64,000 bases of DNA from Pseudomonas flavescens (GTDB lineage Bacteria; Pseudomonadota; Gammaproteobacteria; Pseudomonadales; Pseudomonadaceae). The stretch is from positions 496,001 through 560,000 of the forward strand of contig NZ_JACBYV010000001.1 in the NCBI RefSeq assembly GCF_013408425.1, given 5' to 3'. The notes beneath the pieces are model-generated. The model made no database searches and was not told the DNA's origin. It saw only the letters and a list, made by a program, of their open reading frames with translations. How positions within the stretch are numbered: position 1 is the stretch's first letter; every line of letters starts with the position of its first letter. Both the position numbers and the translations under genes were made by a program. Below are positions 27,596-36,655 of this stretch, in pieces.

Positions 27596-28150
27596 TTACA
27601 GAGCGGCCGCAATCGTTTTCGCGCCGGGGGCGACGCTCCTACGGTCGGCGGGAAATGCCGCATTTGCGTAGGAGCCGCGACCTCGCGGCGAATGGCGGGA
27701 GCGCTGCGGTGTTGTGAAATGGCCGCAATCGTTTTCGCGACGGGGGCGACGCTCCTACGGTCGGCGGGAAATGCCGCATTTGCGTAGGAGCCGCGACCCC
27801 GCGGCGAACGGCGGTAGCGCTGCGGTGTTGCAGAGCGGCCACCATCGTTTTCGCGCCGGGGGCGACGCTCCTACGGTCGGCGGAAATGCCGCATTTGCTT
27901 AGGAGCCGCGACCCCGCGGCGAATGGCGGTAGCGCTGCGGTGTTGTGAAATGGCCGCAATCGCTTTCGCGCCGGGGGCGACGCTCCTACGGTCGGCGGAA
28001 ATGGCGCATTTGCGTAGGAGCCGCGACCTCGCGGCGAATGGCGGTAGCGCTGCGGTCTTGCGGAGCGGCCGCAATCGTTTTCGCGCCGGGGGCGACGCTC
28101 CTACGGTCGGTGGGAGATGCAGCATTCGTGTAGCCGCGCCCCGCGGCGAG
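27596..28150. repeat. Palindrome array C, 115-116 bp units of the GTAGGAGC family
   Basis: Five units, with CGACGCTCCTACGG beginning near 27631, 27747, 27863, 27978 and 28093, spacings 116, 116, 115 and 115. Each unit carries CGACGCTCCTACGGTCGGCG and about 35 bases later the inverse-like GTAGGAGCCGCGACCCCGCG with GCGAATGGCG, then GTAGCGCTGCGGTGTTG and GCAATCGTTTTCGC. This palindrome family differs from that of arrays A, B and D. It lies between the convergent HlyD gene and codA. Confidence 0.9.
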
Positions 28151-28249
28151 TAGTTCGGGCAGCACCGATATCGAGTTTTGCCCACGATTCGCCCCGGGGT
28201 CGGGGCTCCTGCGAATGCAGCGTCTGGCGATCCGGTACGCGTGCGATGC

Positions 28250-29485
28250 TCAACCGCGCTGCAGGCTCGCCGGGGTTCTGCGCATCAGCACTTCGCCGTG
28301 GCGTACCGATACCAGGGCATGGCCCTGGGTGCGAATCATCTCGTAATCGTCGGGGGCCGAAAGAATCAGCAGGTTGGCCGGGCGACCCACTTCGATGCCG
28401 TAGCGCTCACCCAGGTGCAGGGTGCGGGCGCTGTTGTCGGTGATCAGGTCCAGGCTGCGCTTGAGGTCTTCGTAGCCGAGCATGTGGCAGATATGCAGGC
28501 CGGCTTCGAGGATGCGCAGGATGTTGCCGTTACCCAGCGGGTACCAAGGGTCGACGATGGAGTCCTGGCCGAAGCACACGTTCATGCCGGCGCGGTCGAT
28601 CTCGGCCACGCGGGTCAGGCCACGGCGTTTCGGGTAGGTATCGAAGCGGCCCTGCAGATGAATGCTTTCGGTGGGGCAGGAGATGAAGTTGATCCCTGAC
28701 ATCTTCAGCAGGCGGAACAGTTTGGAACAGTAAGCGTTGTCGTAGGAGCCCATGGCGGTGGTGTGGCTGGCGGTGACGCGCGCGCCCATGCCGCGCACGC
28801 GGGCTTCTTCGGCCAGCACTTCGAGAAAGCGCGATTGCGGGTCATCGGTCTCGTCGCAGTGCACATCCACCAGGCAGCCGGTGCGCTCGGCCAGGTCCAT
28901 CAGGAACTTGATCGACGACACGCCCTGGTCGCGGGTGTTCTCAAAATGCGGGATGCCACCGACCACGTCGGCGCCCAGCTCCACGGCCTGCTCCATGAGC
29001 GCGCGGCCATTGGCGTAGGACTCGATGCCCTCCTGGGGAAAGGCGACGATCTGCAGGTCGATCAAGTGGCGGGTTTCCTCGCGCACTTCGACCATCGCTT
29101 TCAGCGCGGCCAGGGTCGGGTCGGTGACGTCGACGTGGGTGCGCACGTGCTGGATGCCGTGGTCGACCAGCATGTCGATGGTCTTCTTGGCGCGGGTCTT
29201 GGTGTCCTCGTGGGTGACCAGGGCCTTGCGCTCGGCCCAGCGTTCGATGCCTTCGAACAACGTGCCGCTCATGTTCCAGCTCGGCTCACCGGCGGTCAGG
29301 GTCGCGTCCAGGTGGATATGCGGTTCGATGAAAGGGGCGATCACCAGGTTGCTGGCTGCGTCGAGGTCGCCTTCGGTCGCATTGACTGCAGCCGGCTGTG
29401 CGGTGATGGCGGCAATCTGTGAGCCGTCCAGCGCGATGTGGAAAAGACCTTCGCGGCCACGCAGGCGGGCGTTGACGATGTTCAT
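28250..29485 (-). CDS. codA: Cytosine deaminase
   Basis: 411 aa amidohydrolase. It deaminates cytosine to uracil and ammonia. Metal and catalytic residues match E. coli CodA: PHIHLD (two His), the third His in [11 protein letters not shown], the catalytic glutamate region, [11 protein letters not shown] (His) and the late Asp in [13 protein letters not shown]. The HVRTHVDV and FPQEGI blocks agree too. The start overlaps the pucR stop as ATGA, so expression is coupled. It is the last gene of the codB-pucR-codA unit, giving uptake, control and conversion in one transcript, and uracil would then feed pyrimidine salvage or breakdown. Confidence 0.95.
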   Translation of the reverse strand: MNIVNARLRGREGLFHIALDGSQIAAITAQPAAVNATEGDLDAASNLVIAPFIEPHIHLDATLTAGEPSWNMSGTLFEGIERWAERKALVTHEDTKTRAKKTIDMLVDHGIQHVRTHVDVTDPTLAALKAMVEVREETRHLIDLQIVAFPQEGIESYANGRALMEQAVELGADVVGGIPHFENTRDQGVSSIKFLMDLAERTGCLVDVHCDETDDPQSRFLEVLAEEARVRGMGARVTASHTTAMGSYDNAYCSKLFRLLKMSGINFISCPTESIHLQGRFDTYPKRRGLTRVAEIDRAGMNVCFGQDSIVDPWYPLGNGNILRILEAGLHICHMLGYEDLKRSLDLITDNSARTLHLGERYGIEVGRPANLLILSAPDDYEMIRTQGHALVSVRHGEVLMRRTPASLQRG

Positions 29486-30723
29486 GGGGTACTCCTTGGC
29501 AGGCTATGAGACGACAGGCGGCGAATCAGCAGGGCGATGCTGATATTCAGCCGGTCGTGCGGATCATCGAACGAGCAGCCAGTCAGCGCTTCGATACGCT
29601 GTACACGGTAGCTCAGGGTGTTGCGGTGCACGCCCAGGCGTTGTGCGGCCAGGGCCAGGTTGGCGTTCTCGAAGAACCAGGCTTCGAGCGTTGGCATGAG
29701 CACCGGCTCGTGGCGTGAATCATCGGCGATCAGTGGCCCCAGCGTACGCTCGACGAAGCGTTCCAGCAGGCTGCGGTCGCGGATCGCGGCGAGCAGTTCG
29801 ATCACGCCCAGCTCGTTGAAGCTGCACAGCCCCAGCCGCTCCGGGAAGGCCTGGGCGGCGACCAGTGCCTGGCGCGCCTGACCGAGGGCCCGGGCGAAGC
29901 GCTCGGGGGGATGGCTGCCACTGCTGAGGCCGAGAACCGCGTGTTGCGGCTGCAGACGTTCGTCCAGTTCGCCGAGCAGCTCGGTCAGCAGCTTGCGGTT
30001 GCGTTGCTCGTCCTGGCTGCTGGTGCAGGGCAGCAGGGCGATCCAGTGCTCGCCCTGGCTGATCAGCGGCAGGGCGTCGCCGAGGCGCTGCAGGCACTGT
30101 TCCAGGCGTTGCTGCAGGCACTGGCGGTTGTCGCGCAGCAGGCGTTCACCGCTGTCGGCAGCCTCGCCGTCGAACAGGCGCTCGCCGTTCTGCAGGCGCA
30201 GCAGCGCGATCTGGCGTGGCACGCCCAGCGGCAGGTCGAGGCTCGCGGCGCGCTGCAGCAGGATCTCCAGGGATTGATAGTCACCTTCCAGCAATTGCTC
30301 CAGTACGTGCTGACGCGAGCTGCCGAGCATCTGTTGCTGGACCAGCGCGGTACCGATGGCCTGGGTCACCACCACCATCTTCAACTGGTAGGGCTGCTCC
30401 AGCAGTGGCAAGCCGAGGCGATCGGCTTCGGCCACCACCGTTGCCGGGATGCTCTGGATGTACTCGGCACCGGTAAGAATCACCAGGCCGGCCGTAGCCC
30501 GCTCGACTGCCTGGCGTACCAGAAGCAGCAGGTTGGCCTCATCGCGGGGGTGGTTGATCCCGGTGACGAAAACCAGTTCGCCGCCCATCACCCAGTCGGC
30601 GATCTCCGCATTCTCCGCTACGTAAGGCCAACGCACCGGGTTGCCCAGTGCTGTCTGGCCCGCGCGCAGGCGCAGGTCATGCAGGCCGGGCAGGGCGAGT
30701 ACATCGGCGACGCTCAGGCTCAT
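29482..30723 (-). CDS. PucR family transcriptional regulator of the cod operon
   Basis: 413 aa from the ATG at 30723, which overlaps the codB stop (ATGA); the frame is open further upstream but inside codB. The N-terminal PucR domain reads [18 protein letters not shown] and [15 protein letters not shown] middle GGDEF-like region follows and the C-terminus carries the PucR helix-turn-helix ([20 protein letters not shown], then [12 protein letters not shown]). PucR-type proteins sense purine or pyrimidine status. Its place between permease and deaminase makes the cod operon its obvious target. Two palindromes upstream of codB are candidate binding sites. Confidence 0.9.
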   Translation of the reverse strand: MSLSVADVLALPGLHDLRLRAGQTALGNPVRWPYVAENAEIADWVMGGELVFVTGINHPRDEANLLLLVRQAVERATAGLVILTGAEYIQSIPATVVAEADRLGLPLLEQPYQLKMVVVTQAIGTALVQQQMLGSSRQHVLEQLLEGDYQSLEILLQRAASLDLPLGVPRQIALLRLQNGERLFDGEAADSGERLLRDNRQCLQQRLEQCLQRLGDALPLISQGEHWIALLPCTSSQDEQRNRKLLTELLGELDERLQPQHAVLGLSSGSHPPERFARALGQARQALVAAQAFPERLGLCSFNELGVIELLAAIRDRSLLERFVERTLGPLIADDSRHEPVLMPTLEAWFFENANLALAAQRLGVHRNTLSYRVQRIEALTGCSFDDPHDRLNISIALLIRRLSSHSLPRSTP

Positions 30724-31991
30724 GCGCGAGCGACCTGAGCGCGGGCGGCGAGCAGTTTCTTCGCCTCGAACAGGCTGACGTACACCAACGCGGCGACGGC
30801 GATGCCGACCAGCGGCGCGACCCAGGGCGAGAAGTAGGCGCACAGCGAACCGACGGCATAGGCGCCCAGGCCGACCCAGTTGAACGCCGGCAGGCGGGTC
30901 TCGGCGAGCAATGGGTACTTGCCTTTATGGCCGTAGAAGTAGTCCGCCATGATCACGCCGCCAATCGGCGGGATGATCGAGCCGAGCAGGATCAGAAAAG
31001 GGATCAGCATCTCGTACATGCCGCCGATGGCCAGCAGCGTGCCGATCCCGGCGCCGACCACGGTCACCGTTTTGCGGCGCCCGGTGCGCAGCAGGTTGCA
31101 GCCGGCTGCGGCGAAGTTGTAGATGGTGTTGTCCTGGGTGGTCCACAGGTTGAGGAACAGCATCACCACCGCCGCCATCGACAGCCCCTGCAGGACCAGC
31201 ACTTCTACGACGTCCGGTTGCTGGTAGACGATGGCGCCATAGGCACCGGCAACGATCATCAGGCCATTGCCGAGAAAGAACCCGACCATGCTGGCGATCA
31301 CCGCGATACGCCCGGTGCGGGCGAAGCGTGTCCAGTTGGTGGCCTGGGTGGCGCCGCTGACGAAGGTGCCGAAGACCATGGTGATGGCCACGCTCAGGGT
31401 CATGCTCTGGGTCGGCTCGATGGCCATCAGCGCACTCAGGCCGCCGATGTCGTCGGTGGCGATCCACAGCGAGCAGAGCAGCAGGGCGAGCATGGCCGGC
31501 ACCGAGATCCGCGAGAGGATGTCCAGGCCCTTGTAGCCGATGAACGCGGTGATGCAGAAGGCGAAGCCGAACAGCACCATCAGCGGGATGATCAGGCTTT
31601 CCGATAGACCGAGAATCTTCACCAGCACGATGGCGACCGTCGCGGTGCCCCAGGCGTACCAGCCGATCTGGGTGAAGCCCAGCAGCACGTCGGACAGTTT
31701 GCTGCCCGCCTCGCCGAAGCAGAAACGGCCCATCAGCACCGAGTTCAGGCCGCTGCGGCAGGCGATCAGGCCCAGTATCGCGGCATAGGTGCCGAGCAGC
31801 AGGTTGCCGATGACGGCTGCCCAGATCAGGGTGGTGAAATCGAAGGCCATGCCGATCTTGCCGCCAGCGAACATGGTGGCGGTGAAGAAGGTGAACGAGA
31901 ACAGCATGATCGAGGTGGAGAACAGACCCTTGCGGGCGCCTGCTGGAACCTCGCTCAGAGGGTAGTCGCTGTCGGTGGTGGTGTGCGTCAT
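30720..31991 (-). CDS. codB: Cytosine permease
   Basis: 423 aa from the ATG at 31991, which has GGAG seven bases upstream; the frame is open further up but that part would read through the promoter. Twelve hydrophobic helices of the NCS1 family: early helix FSTSIMLFSFTFFTATMFAG, KIGMAFDF, the GTYAAILGLIACRSGLN and GRFCFGEAGS blocks and TQIGWYAWG. Length and sequence match E. coli CodB (419 aa), which imports cytosine with protons. First gene of codB-pucR-codA. A sigma-54 type promoter lies 38 bases upstream. Confidence 0.93.
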   Translation of the reverse strand: MTHTTTDSDYPLSEVPAGARKGLFSTSIMLFSFTFFTATMFAGGKIGMAFDFTTLIWAAVIGNLLLGTYAAILGLIACRSGLNSVLMGRFCFGEAGSKLSDVLLGFTQIGWYAWGTATVAIVLVKILGLSESLIIPLMVLFGFAFCITAFIGYKGLDILSRISVPAMLALLLCSLWIATDDIGGLSALMAIEPTQSMTLSVAITMVFGTFVSGATQATNWTRFARTGRIAVIASMVGFFLGNGLMIVAGAYGAIVYQQPDVVEVLVLQGLSMAAVVMLFLNLWTTQDNTIYNFAAAGCNLLRTGRRKTVTVVGAGIGTLLAIGGMYEMLIPFLILLGSIIPPIGGVIMADYFYGHKGKYPLLAETRLPAFNWVGLGAYAVGSLCAYFSPWVAPLVGIAVAALVYVSLFEAKKLLAARAQVARA

Positions 31992-32028
31992 TGCCTGGCT
32001 CCACGGAGTGAGAGAAGGCATGGCTATA

Positions 32029-32044
32029 GCAGGCGACGTGCCAA
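32029..32044 (-). promoter_or_regulatory. Sigma-54 (RpoN) promoter candidate for codB
   Basis: Read on the minus strand: TTGGCACGTCGCCTGC. The -24 part TTGGCACG is perfect; the -12 part CTGC differs from TTGC at one base; GG and GC are in the canonical spacing. Predicted start near 32017, about 26 bases before the codB ATG. It fits nitrogen-controlled cytosine use. Confidence 0.7.
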
Positions 32045-32075
32045 CCAATCGGTTTGGCGGGTCGTACAGTGCCGG

Positions 32076-32107
32076 TTGTGCGGGTTGCACAAGGAAAAGC
32101 GCTTTTC
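32076..32107. promoter_or_regulatory. Two palindromes upstream of the codB promoter
   Basis: TTGTGC-GGGTT-GCACAA (32076-32092) has perfect 6-bp arms, and GAAAAGCGCTTTTC (32094-32107) is a perfect 14-bp palindrome one base further. They lie about 60-90 bases upstream of the predicted start, suitable for an activator or repressor, possibly the PucR-type protein of the operon. The first does not match the usual NtrC consensus. Confidence 0.55.
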
Positions 32108-32243
32108 GGGCGTTTATGAGGATTTTATTTGTGAGGTGTAAACAGTTTTGACTCGGCTTGGTGCGTGGCGAAAGGGCCATGCACCAAGACGGTCACCGGT
32201 CCGTACGCAAAGCGCTTTGCCAGGGCGCTTCGATACGACTCGC

Positions 32244-32750
32244 TCAGCGGGTGCCGAGGAAGTCGCGCTTGCCGATATCGACACCGTTGTGGCGCAGGAT
32301 CGCGTAGGTGGTGGTCAGGTGGAAGTAGAAGTTCGGCAGTACGTGATCGAGCAGGAAGGCCTGACCCTGGAAATGGGTCTCCTTGTCACGACGTTTGAGG
32401 GTTACGGTGCGGTCTTCGCTGCCGTCGAGCTGCGCGGCGCTGATGCTTCCCACGAACTCCAGCACCTTGGCGATGCGCGCCTGCAATTCGGCGATGCTGG
32501 TTTCGTCATCGGCGTGGCTCGGGGCTTCTACACCGGCCAGCAGGGCCGCACCGCTTTTCGCGGTATCGCAGGCGATCTGCACCTGGCGGCTGAGCGGGAA
32601 CATATCAGGGGCCAGACGTGCGTTGAGAAAGACGCCTTGCTCGATCTTGCGGGTTTCGGCGTTGGCCGCAGCGATACCCAGGATGGTCGACAGGTTGTTC
32701 AGTTGGCGGGTGAAGACCGGAATCGAGATGCTGTGCATGGACAGGGACAT
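32244..32750 (-). CDS. DUF1993 family protein
   Basis: 168 aa from ATG 32750 (GGAG six bases before); the open frame upstream is not needed. The sequence shows the DUF1993 pattern: SMHSISIPVFTRQLNNLSTI, a DMFPLSRQVQIACD block, VGSISAAQLDGSEDR, FLLDHVLPNFYFHLTTTYAI and a final LRHNGVDIGKRDFLG. The family belongs with the DinB-like four-helix proteins and often is found in stress or detoxification settings; no reaction is assigned. It stands alone, between the cod promoter region and phaJ1. Confidence 0.87.
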   Translation of the reverse strand: MSLSMHSISIPVFTRQLNNLSTILGIAAANAETRKIEQGVFLNARLAPDMFPLSRQVQIACDTAKSGAALLAGVEAPSHADDETSIAELQARIAKVLEFVGSISAAQLDGSEDRTVTLKRRDKETHFQGQAFLLDHVLPNFYFHLTTTYAILRHNGVDIGKRDFLGTR

Positions 32751-32821
32751 GGTGTGCTCCAGAGAGATGCGTGGGCGCAGATCGGCTGACCTGCGCAGGA
32801 TATGAACAAGCAGGCGCTTGA

Positions 32822-32863
32822 AAAACGTAAGCGAGGCCGCCAGCGCAATACCGATGGCGGCCC
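32822..32863 (-). terminator. Candidate terminator of the phaJ1 operon
   Basis: GGCCGCCA/TGGCGGCC inverted repeat (32835-32842 and 32855-32862, 12-nt loop), followed on the minus strand by TCGCTTACGTTTTTC. It lies about 115 bases past the phaJ1 stop. Confidence 0.5.
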
Positions 32864-32978
32864 CGCACAAACAGGCGAAAAAGCGACCGGGGTCGCGCTC
32901 GACCGTACGATTAGTACATGAGCATTTTGCGCCTGTTTTTAACGCTGCGATGGCAACGCAGGTAGTTTCAACAGCCTG

Positions 32979-33449
32979 CTAGCCAATAGTGATCGGCGGC
33001 AGGGTCGCCAGCTCTACAGTAAGCGCTTTGCGTGGCGCAATGATTTCAGCCTCGCCATCGACCACCAGTTCATCGTTCTGGTTGAACACGCGGGTGGCGA
33101 TCAGCACGCGAAATTTGGGGCGCTTTTCGAGAATTTCCAGGCGCACGGTGAGAATGTCGCCCAGTTTCACCGGCTTCTGAAAGGTCATCTGCTGGCTGAC
33201 GTAGATGGTGCCAGGGCCGGGCAGGGTGCAGGCCACCGCGGCGCTGATCAGCGCGCCACTGAACATGCCGTGGGCGATGCGCTCCTTGAACAGGGTGGTG
33301 GCTGCGTATTCGGCATCCAGATGCACCGGGTTGTGGTCGCCGGAAACGGCGGCGAACAGCAGGATGTCGCGCTCTTCAACGGTCTTGCTGTAAGTGGCGG
33401 TCTGGCCGACGTCGAGATCTTCGTAAGGGGTGTTGCTGCTCTGTGTCAT
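32979..33449 (-). CDS. phaJ1: (R)-specific enoyl-CoA hydratase, MaoC family
   Basis: 156 aa single hot-dog fold. The hydratase 2 motif is intact: FAAVSGDHNPVHLDAEYA carries the catalytic Asp and His, followed by ERIAHGMFSGALISAA. The whole sequence lines up with the P. aeruginosa PhaJ1 as I recall it, including the RVFNQ and VVDGEAEI stretches and the LPPI-IG end. PhaJ1 converts short-chain trans-2-enoyl-CoA from beta-oxidation to (R)-3-hydroxyacyl-CoA, a precursor of polyhydroxyalkanoate. The start overlaps the stop of the hydrolase gene (ATGA), and fadD2 lies divergently beyond it, so the context is fatty acid metabolism. Confidence 0.9.
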   Translation of the reverse strand: MTQSSNTPYEDLDVGQTATYSKTVEERDILLFAAVSGDHNPVHLDAEYAATTLFKERIAHGMFSGALISAAVACTLPGPGTIYVSQQMTFQKPVKLGDILTVRLEILEKRPKFRVLIATRVFNQNDELVVDGEAEIIAPRKALTVELATLPPITIG

Positions 33450-34408
33450 GGAGTGGGTTCCTGAGGATGTAAGGGTCGCTGCTGGGGCTGCTCGAGCGTT
33501 TGTTCCAGCCAGTCGATCAGGTCGCGGGTGACCTCGTCACGATTGAGCTCGTTGAGCAGCTCGTGGCGGGCCTGGGGGTAGCGTTTGAGTGTGGTACGGG
33601 CATGCCCCGAGCGGCTCAGGGCGTCGGCCAGGTCTTGCAGGCGCTGGCCCTGGCTGACCGGGTCGTGGTCACCGCCGATGATCAGCAGCGGCAGCCTCGG
33701 GTCGATCTGTTTCAGGTTGGCGCTCGGCGTGATCCGCTGCAGGCCCTCGAGCAGATCGAGCCACAACTGGTTGCTGCAACGGAATCCGCACAGCGGGTCG
33801 GCAATGTAGCGGTCGACCTCTGCCGGGTCACGGCTGAGCCAGTCGAAAGCGGTACGGGCAGGTTTGCAGGCCTTGTTGAAGGCGCCGAACGACAGCCAGT
33901 GGATCAGCGCACTGCGGCCGTTCTTGCCCTGGCGCCAACGCTCGAAGCGGGCAATCAGCGTGGCAGACGTGTAGAGGCGCAATGGCTGGTAGTTGGAGCC
34001 ACTGAGAATCGCCCCCTGCACACCGCTGCTCTGGTGCATCAGATAAGCCATGGCGATGTAGCTGCCCATGCTGTGGCCGAACAGGAAGATGGGCGTCTGC
34101 GGGCACTGCTGACGAATATGGTGATTGAGCGTCGAGAGATCGCCGACCACCCGTGCCCAGCCATCCTGATCCGCGTAGTGACCCAGGCTGCCATGCTGCG
34201 CCGTCTGCCCATGGCCGCGCTGATCGTGGGCGTAGAGTTCGAAACCGGCCGCGACCAGTGCCTGGCCAAAACGGGCATAACGGCCGCTGTGCTCGGCCAT
34301 GCCATGGGCGAGCATCACCACCGCCCTGGGCGCGCCTTCGGCACGCCAGTGGTTGACGTACAGAGGTACGCCATCACTGCTGTCGAGCCAGAAGGTGTGG
34401 TGCTGCAT
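33446..34408 (-). CDS. Alpha/beta hydrolase, monoacylglycerol lipase-like
   Basis: 320 aa from ATG 34408 (AAGGAA nine bases upstream). Serine hydrolase fold of the Hydrolase_4 / lysophospholipase type: oxyanion HG in MLAHGMAEHSGRY, YAHDQRGHGQT, nucleophile elbow GHSMGS, and late Asp and His in IIGGDHDPVSQGQ and PQARHELLNE. It should cleave monoacylglycerols or lysolipids. It is coupled to phaJ1 and divergent from fadD2, whose enzyme could activate the fatty acid released. The orthologous position in P. aeruginosa is PA3301. Confidence 0.9.
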   Translation of the reverse strand: MQHHTFWLDSSDGVPLYVNHWRAEGAPRAVVMLAHGMAEHSGRYARFGQALVAAGFELYAHDQRGHGQTAQHGSLGHYADQDGWARVVGDLSTLNHHIRQQCPQTPIFLFGHSMGSYIAMAYLMHQSSGVQGAILSGSNYQPLRLYTSATLIARFERWRQGKNGRSALIHWLSFGAFNKACKPARTAFDWLSRDPAEVDRYIADPLCGFRCSNQLWLDLLEGLQRITPSANLKQIDPRLPLLIIGGDHDPVSQGQRLQDLADALSRSGHARTTLKRYPQARHELLNELNRDEVTRDLIDWLEQTLEQPQQRPLHPQEPTP

Positions 34409-34554
34409 GGCAATTCCTTGAGCCTGCGGGTGGCGTGCATTGTAGACCGTGCAGGTGCTGAAATTCACGGTATTGATTGTAGGTTTGCGAGTAGCTGGTC
34501 GGCTGCTAAGTTCTCTGAGGCTCAATGATATTCAGGGAAATGAGGACAACAACA

Positions 34555-36243
34555 ATGCAGCCTGATTTCTGGAACGACAAACGCGCCGCTGGCGTGCCCA
34601 ACGATATCGACATGAACGCCTACGGGTCGGTGCTCGAGGTGTTCGAGCGCTCCTGCAGGGCCTTCGCGGACCGGCCCGCCTTCAGCAACCTGGGCAGAAC
34701 CCTGAGCTATGGCGAGCTGGACCGGCTTTCCGGTGCCTTCGCCGCCTACCTGCAGCAGCACACCGACCTCGAGCCGGGGGATCGCATCGCCGTGCAGATG
34801 CCCAACGTGCTGCAGTACCCCATCGCCGTATTCGGGGCGATGCGCGCCGGGCTGATCGTGGTCAACACCAACCCGTTGTATACCGCCCGGGAGATGCGCC
34901 ACCAGTTCAAGGATGCCGGCGTGCGTGCGCTGGTGTACCTGAACATGTTCGGCAAGCTGGTGCAGGAGGTGCTACCCGACAGCGAGATCGAGTACCTGAT
35001 CGAAGCGCGCATGGGCGACCTGCTGCCCACGCTCAAGGGCTGGCTGGTCAACACCGTGGTGAAGAAGGTCAAGAAGATGGTGCCCGACTACCATCTGCCC
35101 CAGGCGCTGTCGTTCAAACGGGTGCTTCGCGAGGGTGCCAGCCTCTCGGTTCGCCCGGTCACCGCCACCCATGACGATATAGCCGTACTGCAATACACCG
35201 GCGGTACCACCGGGGTGGCCAAGGGCACCATGCTCACCCACGGCAACCTGATCGCCAACATGCTGCAGGCCGATGCCTGCATGTCCCAGCACGGGCCTGA
35301 CGGCACTGCGCTGATGAAGCGTGGCCAGGAAGTGATGATCGCGCCGCTGCCGCTCTATCACATCTATGCCTTCACGGTTAATTGCATGTGCATGATGGTC
35401 AACGGCAATCACAACGTGCTGATCACCAACCCACGGGACATTCCGGGTTTCATCAAGGAGCTGCGCAAATGGGACTTCTCCGCGCTGCTGGGGCTCAACA
35501 CCCTGTTCGTGGCGCTGATGGATCACCCTGACTTCAAGACGCTCGACTTCAGCCACCTCAAGGTCACCAATTCCGGCGGCACCGCGCTGGTCAAGGCCAC
35601 TGCCGAGCGCTGGCAGAGCCTGACCGGCTGCGCGGTGGTCGAGGGCTACGGGCTTACCGAAACCTCGCCGATCGCCAGTGCCAACCCCTATGGCGAGCAT
35701 GCACGGCTTGGCACGGTGGGCATTCCGGTGCCGGCCACGGCCTTCAAGGTCATCGACGACGACGGCAACGAGCTGCCGCTGGGCGAGCGGGGCGAGCTGT
35801 GCATCAAGGGGCCGCAGGTAATGAAGGGCTACTGGAATCGGCCGGAGGCCACCGCCGAGGTGCTGGACCGCGAGGGCTGGTTCAAGTCCGGCGATATCGC
35901 GGTGATCGATGAAGGCGGCTACGTGAGCATCGTCGACCGCAAGAAGGACATGATCATCGTCTCCGGCTTCAACGTGTACCCCAACGAGATCGAGGACGTG
36001 GTGATGGCCCACAGCAAAGTGGCCAGCTGCGCGGCGATTGGCGTACCCGATGAAAAATCCGGTGAGGCGGTCAAGCTGTTCGTGGTCAAGCGCGACGAGA
36101 GCCTGACGGCCGAGGAGCTCAAGGCTTACTGCAAGGACAACTTCACCGGCTACAAGGTACCGCGGCATATCGTCTTCCGGGACGCGCTGCCGATGACCAA
36201 CGTGGGCAAGATCCTGCGGCGCGAGCTGCGCGACAATCCATAA
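34555..36243 (+). CDS. fadD2: Long-chain fatty acid-CoA ligase FadD2
   Basis: 562 aa from ATG 34555 (MQPDFWNDK, the conserved FadD2 opening, GAGGA upstream); ATG 34540 is in frame. The adenylate-forming fold is complete: P-loop-like YTGGTTGVAKGTMLTH, EGYGLTETSP, the FACS motif around GWFKSGDIAVIDEGGY, the hinge IVDRKKDMIIVSGFNVYPNE, and the catalytic Lys near the end in TNVGKILRREL. It activates fatty acids to acyl-CoA with ATP and CoA, coupled to uptake. FadD1, about 70 per cent alike by eye, follows 412 bases downstream, an arrangement known from P. aeruginosa PA3300-PA3299. Confidence 0.93.
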   Translation: MQPDFWNDKRAAGVPNDIDMNAYGSVLEVFERSCRAFADRPAFSNLGRTLSYGELDRLSGAFAAYLQQHTDLEPGDRIAVQMPNVLQYPIAVFGAMRAGLIVVNTNPLYTAREMRHQFKDAGVRALVYLNMFGKLVQEVLPDSEIEYLIEARMGDLLPTLKGWLVNTVVKKVKKMVPDYHLPQALSFKRVLREGASLSVRPVTATHDDIAVLQYTGGTTGVAKGTMLTHGNLIANMLQADACMSQHGPDGTALMKRGQEVMIAPLPLYHIYAFTVNCMCMMVNGNHNVLITNPRDIPGFIKELRKWDFSALLGLNTLFVALMDHPDFKTLDFSHLKVTNSGGTALVKATAERWQSLTGCAVVEGYGLTETSPIASANPYGEHARLGTVGIPVPATAFKVIDDDGNELPLGERGELCIKGPQVMKGYWNRPEATAEVLDREGWFKSGDIAVIDEGGYVSIVDRKKDMIIVSGFNVYPNEIEDVVMAHSKVASCAAIGVPDEKSGEAVKLFVVKRDESLTAEELKAYCKDNFTGYKVPRHIVFRDALPMTNVGKILRRELRDNP

Positions 36244-36655
36244 GGGCTCCTGAAACCCCGACTGCGCGATGACATCCGGGAGCCCGACCCGGGTGTCCTT
36301 CGCTCGCCCCAGGCAGCGCGAGCGAGGCCGATGAGCTGCAGCGGTCACTTCTCTTTGACGTACATCTGCGATTGCCAATCTGGTCCGGCAGGAAAAGCTG
36401 CAGGCGTCTATCATGGGCGTTGCCTGCCGTTCGATGATTTCTGCCAATCGATCCCGAGTGAAAAAAGTTTTGTGACCGTTTGTTTTATTATGGTCACTTT
36501 CAGTACTGTCCGGCCTTTTCGAGCTCTGGTCGGTATCTGGCAACTCTGCTACTCTCGGCCCGCTTCGCGCCTCACAGGGGCGAACAGGCAGGCATACATA
36601 CAACAAACAACCGCATACGCGGTGAAGACAAGCAGTTGCTTAGGAGTGGGTGTCC
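36244..36655 (+). promoter_or_regulatory. fadD2-fadD1 intergenic region with spaced palindrome
   Basis: No gene is supported in these 412 bases. An AT-rich patch around 36455-36500 holds GTGACC (36472-36477), 14 bases of mostly T/A, then GGTCAC (36492-36497), a perfect spaced inverted repeat that could be a regulator site and overlaps a promoter-like TTATTATGG. The length indicates that fadD1 has its own promoter. It does not match the PsrA (GAAAC-N4-GTTTC type) motif. Confidence 0.45.

Noticed and set aside
32076..32092. NtrC binding site
   Set aside because: The arms are TTGTGC and GCACAA, the opposite polarity of the NtrC GCAC-N-GTGC consensus; kept only as an unassigned palindrome.
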